Below the pieces are notes generated by a model, which worked only from the letters and a program-made list of their open reading frames with translations, made no database searches and was not told the DNA's origin. A stretch of 6,511 nucleotides of DNA from an uncultured Lachnospiraceae bacterium (GTDB taxonomy: Bacteria; Bacillota; Clostridia; Lachnospirales; Lachnospiraceae): the NCBI GenBank assembly GCA_910588125.1, contig CAJUPI010000104.1, positions 1 through 6,511 of the forward strand, written 5' to 3'. The position numbers and the translations under genes are program-made. How positions within the stretch are numbered: position 1 is the stretch's first letter; each line of letters starts with the position of its first letter. Shown piece after piece: positions 5,627-6,511 of the stretch.

Positions 5627-6511
5627 TTAGTTTGTGATCACCTGCTCTGTCTCTTTATCAAATACATGTACCTTGCTCAGATCCATCGCCAACTTGATAG
5701 TATCGCCTGGTCTGGCAGTAGTGCGCGGGTTCACACGTGCAGTGCAGTTGGTCTCCTGCAGATCAAAGTACAGATACACCTCAGCACCCAGCAGCTCATA
5801 TACACGAACGGTAGCAGAAAATACACTGTCAGGAGAAGCCTTCAAATAAGCGTCTTCATCGTGCAAATCCTCAGGACGAATACCAAGAGTAACCACTTTG
5901 CCTACATAGCCCTTCTGATCCAGAACCTTTCCTTTTTCCTCCGGAAGAGTAATGGTGTTGCCATCAAAGGTCAACGTCACACCGCCGCCTGCTTTGCCAA
6001 CAGTAGCATCTACCAGGTTCATCTGCGGAGCGCCAATAAATCCAGCTACAAACTTATTGCAGGGTTTGTCATACAGATTCTGCGGGGAATCTACCTGCTG
6101 AACAATACCGTCCTTCATAACAACGATTCTTGTACCCAGCGTCATGGCCTCTGTCTGATCATGAGTTACATAAATGATTGTTGCCTGCAATCTCTGATGC
6201 AGCTTGGAAATCTCAATACGCATCTGGCCTCTCAGCTTTGCATCCAAGTTGGACAGCGGCTCGTCCATCAGGAATACTTTGGGATTACGCACAATAGCAC
6301 GCCCCATCGCCACACGCTGTCTCTGACCACCGGACAGAGCTTTCGGCTTACGATCTAACAGATGAGACAAATCCAGAATTCTTGCTGCTTCCTGAACCAG
6401 CTTGTCGATCTCATCCTTCGGGACCTTTCTCAGCTTCAGTCCAAATGCCATATTATCATATACAGACATATGCGGATACAATGCATAGTTCTGGAATACC
6501 ATTGCAATATC
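5627..6511 (-). CDS. ugpC: Sugar ABC transporter ATP-binding protein, UgpC/MsmK/MalK family (5' end missing)
   Basis: The cytoplasmic ATPase subunit of a CUT1-type carbohydrate (or glycerol-3-phosphate) importer. The reading frame is open to the window edge, so about 70-80 N-terminal residues, including Walker A, lie outside; 294 codons are visible. Counted from the first visible codon, motifs are Q-loop Gln7 in VFQNYALYPHMSV, signature LSGGQ (59-63), Walker B VFLMDEP with Asp83 and Glu84, D-loop SNLD, and switch His117 in YVTHDQTEAM. From about 160 to the end is the C-terminal regulatory (TOBE/OB-fold) region, including GIRPEDL, that separates this family from FtsE-type ATPases. No binding protein or permease gene follows; the gene ends at a strong terminator. 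In Firmicutes such stand-alone MsmK-like ATPases can serve several sugar importers; that role here is inference. Substrate specificity is not set by this subunit, so the symbol denotes family only. Confidence 0.93.
   Translation of the reverse strand, partial: DIAMVFQNYALYPHMSVYDNMAFGLKLRKVPKDEIDKLVQEAARILDLSHLLDRKPKALSGGQRQRVAMGRAIVRNPKVFLMDEPLSNLDAKLRGQMRIEISKLHQRLQATIIYVTHDQTEAMTLGTRIVVMKDGIVQQVDSPQNLYDKPCNKFVAGFIGAPQMNLVDATVGKAGGGVTLTFDGNTITLPEEKGKVLDQKGYVGKVVTLGIRPEDLHDEDAYLKASPDSVFSATVRVYELLGAEVYLYFDLQETNCTARVNPRTTARPGDTIKLAMDLSKVHVFDKETEQVITN

Noticed and set aside
5610..5638. Plus-strand TTGACA (5610-5615) with TGTGAT 17 nt downstream, a possible antisense promoter into the 3' end of the UgpC-like gene
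   Set aside because: The -35 is a perfect consensus but the -10 matches only four of six bases. There is no plus-strand gene for it to serve, and single matches of this kind occur by chance. Start-site mapping would be needed to revive it.
5621..6358. A 245-codon open frame on the plus strand, antisense to the UgpC-like gene, starting at TTG
   Set aside because: It lies wholly opposite a clear ABC ATPase with every motif intact, has no recognisable domain or ribosome binding site, and is rich in residues produced by reading the opposite strand. It is a shadow frame.

Overview
The window reads as chromosomal DNA from a low-to-mid GC Gram-positive anaerobe of the Clostridia, most likely a gut Lachnospiraceae (Blautia/Dorea/Clostridium XIVa type). 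This is inferred from the character of the proteins, strong AAGGAG-type ribosome binding sites, intrinsic terminators, and the order regulator - ftsE - ftsX - coiled-coil M23 hydrolase - S41 protease. There is no rRNA or other phylogenetic marker, so the genus is not fixed. All six real genes lie on the minus strand, so the reading order runs from right to left.

Right edge (5627-6511): the 3' part of a UgpC/MsmK/MalK-type sugar ABC transporter ATPase, open to the window edge and lacking its Walker A region. It ends at a very strong intrinsic terminator (5554-5587). The promoter of the next unit probably overlaps or directly follows that terminator (about 5525-5565).

Centre and left (179-5492): a compact five-gene unit. 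A CdaR/PucR-type helix-turn-helix regulator is followed after 8 nt by ftsE. The end of ftsE overlaps ftsX by 11 nt. After 26 nt comes a secreted coiled-coil M23 (LytM) peptidase with all its catalytic residues, and after 50 nt a membrane-anchored PDZ/S41 carboxy-terminal processing protease with a GTG start. No terminator is seen inside the unit. A plausible one follows the S41 gene (86-114). The last stretch (1-60) holds a hairpin-forming element of the kind that is dispersed in related genomes.

Working model: FtsE (cytoplasmic ATPase) and FtsX (membrane protein with one large outer loop) form a gated transmembrane switch. The switch activates the coiled-coil M23 peptidase outside the cell to cut peptidoglycan. 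The S41 protease may mature, limit or clear that hydrolase or another envelope protein. The regulator at the head of the unit could tie this wall-hydrolysis module to a metabolic (sugar-acid-like) signal. The parts are known families. The regulator linkage and the protease-hydrolase pairing are the less described aspects. I found no CRISPR array, tRNA, rRNA, insertion sequence or phage gene.
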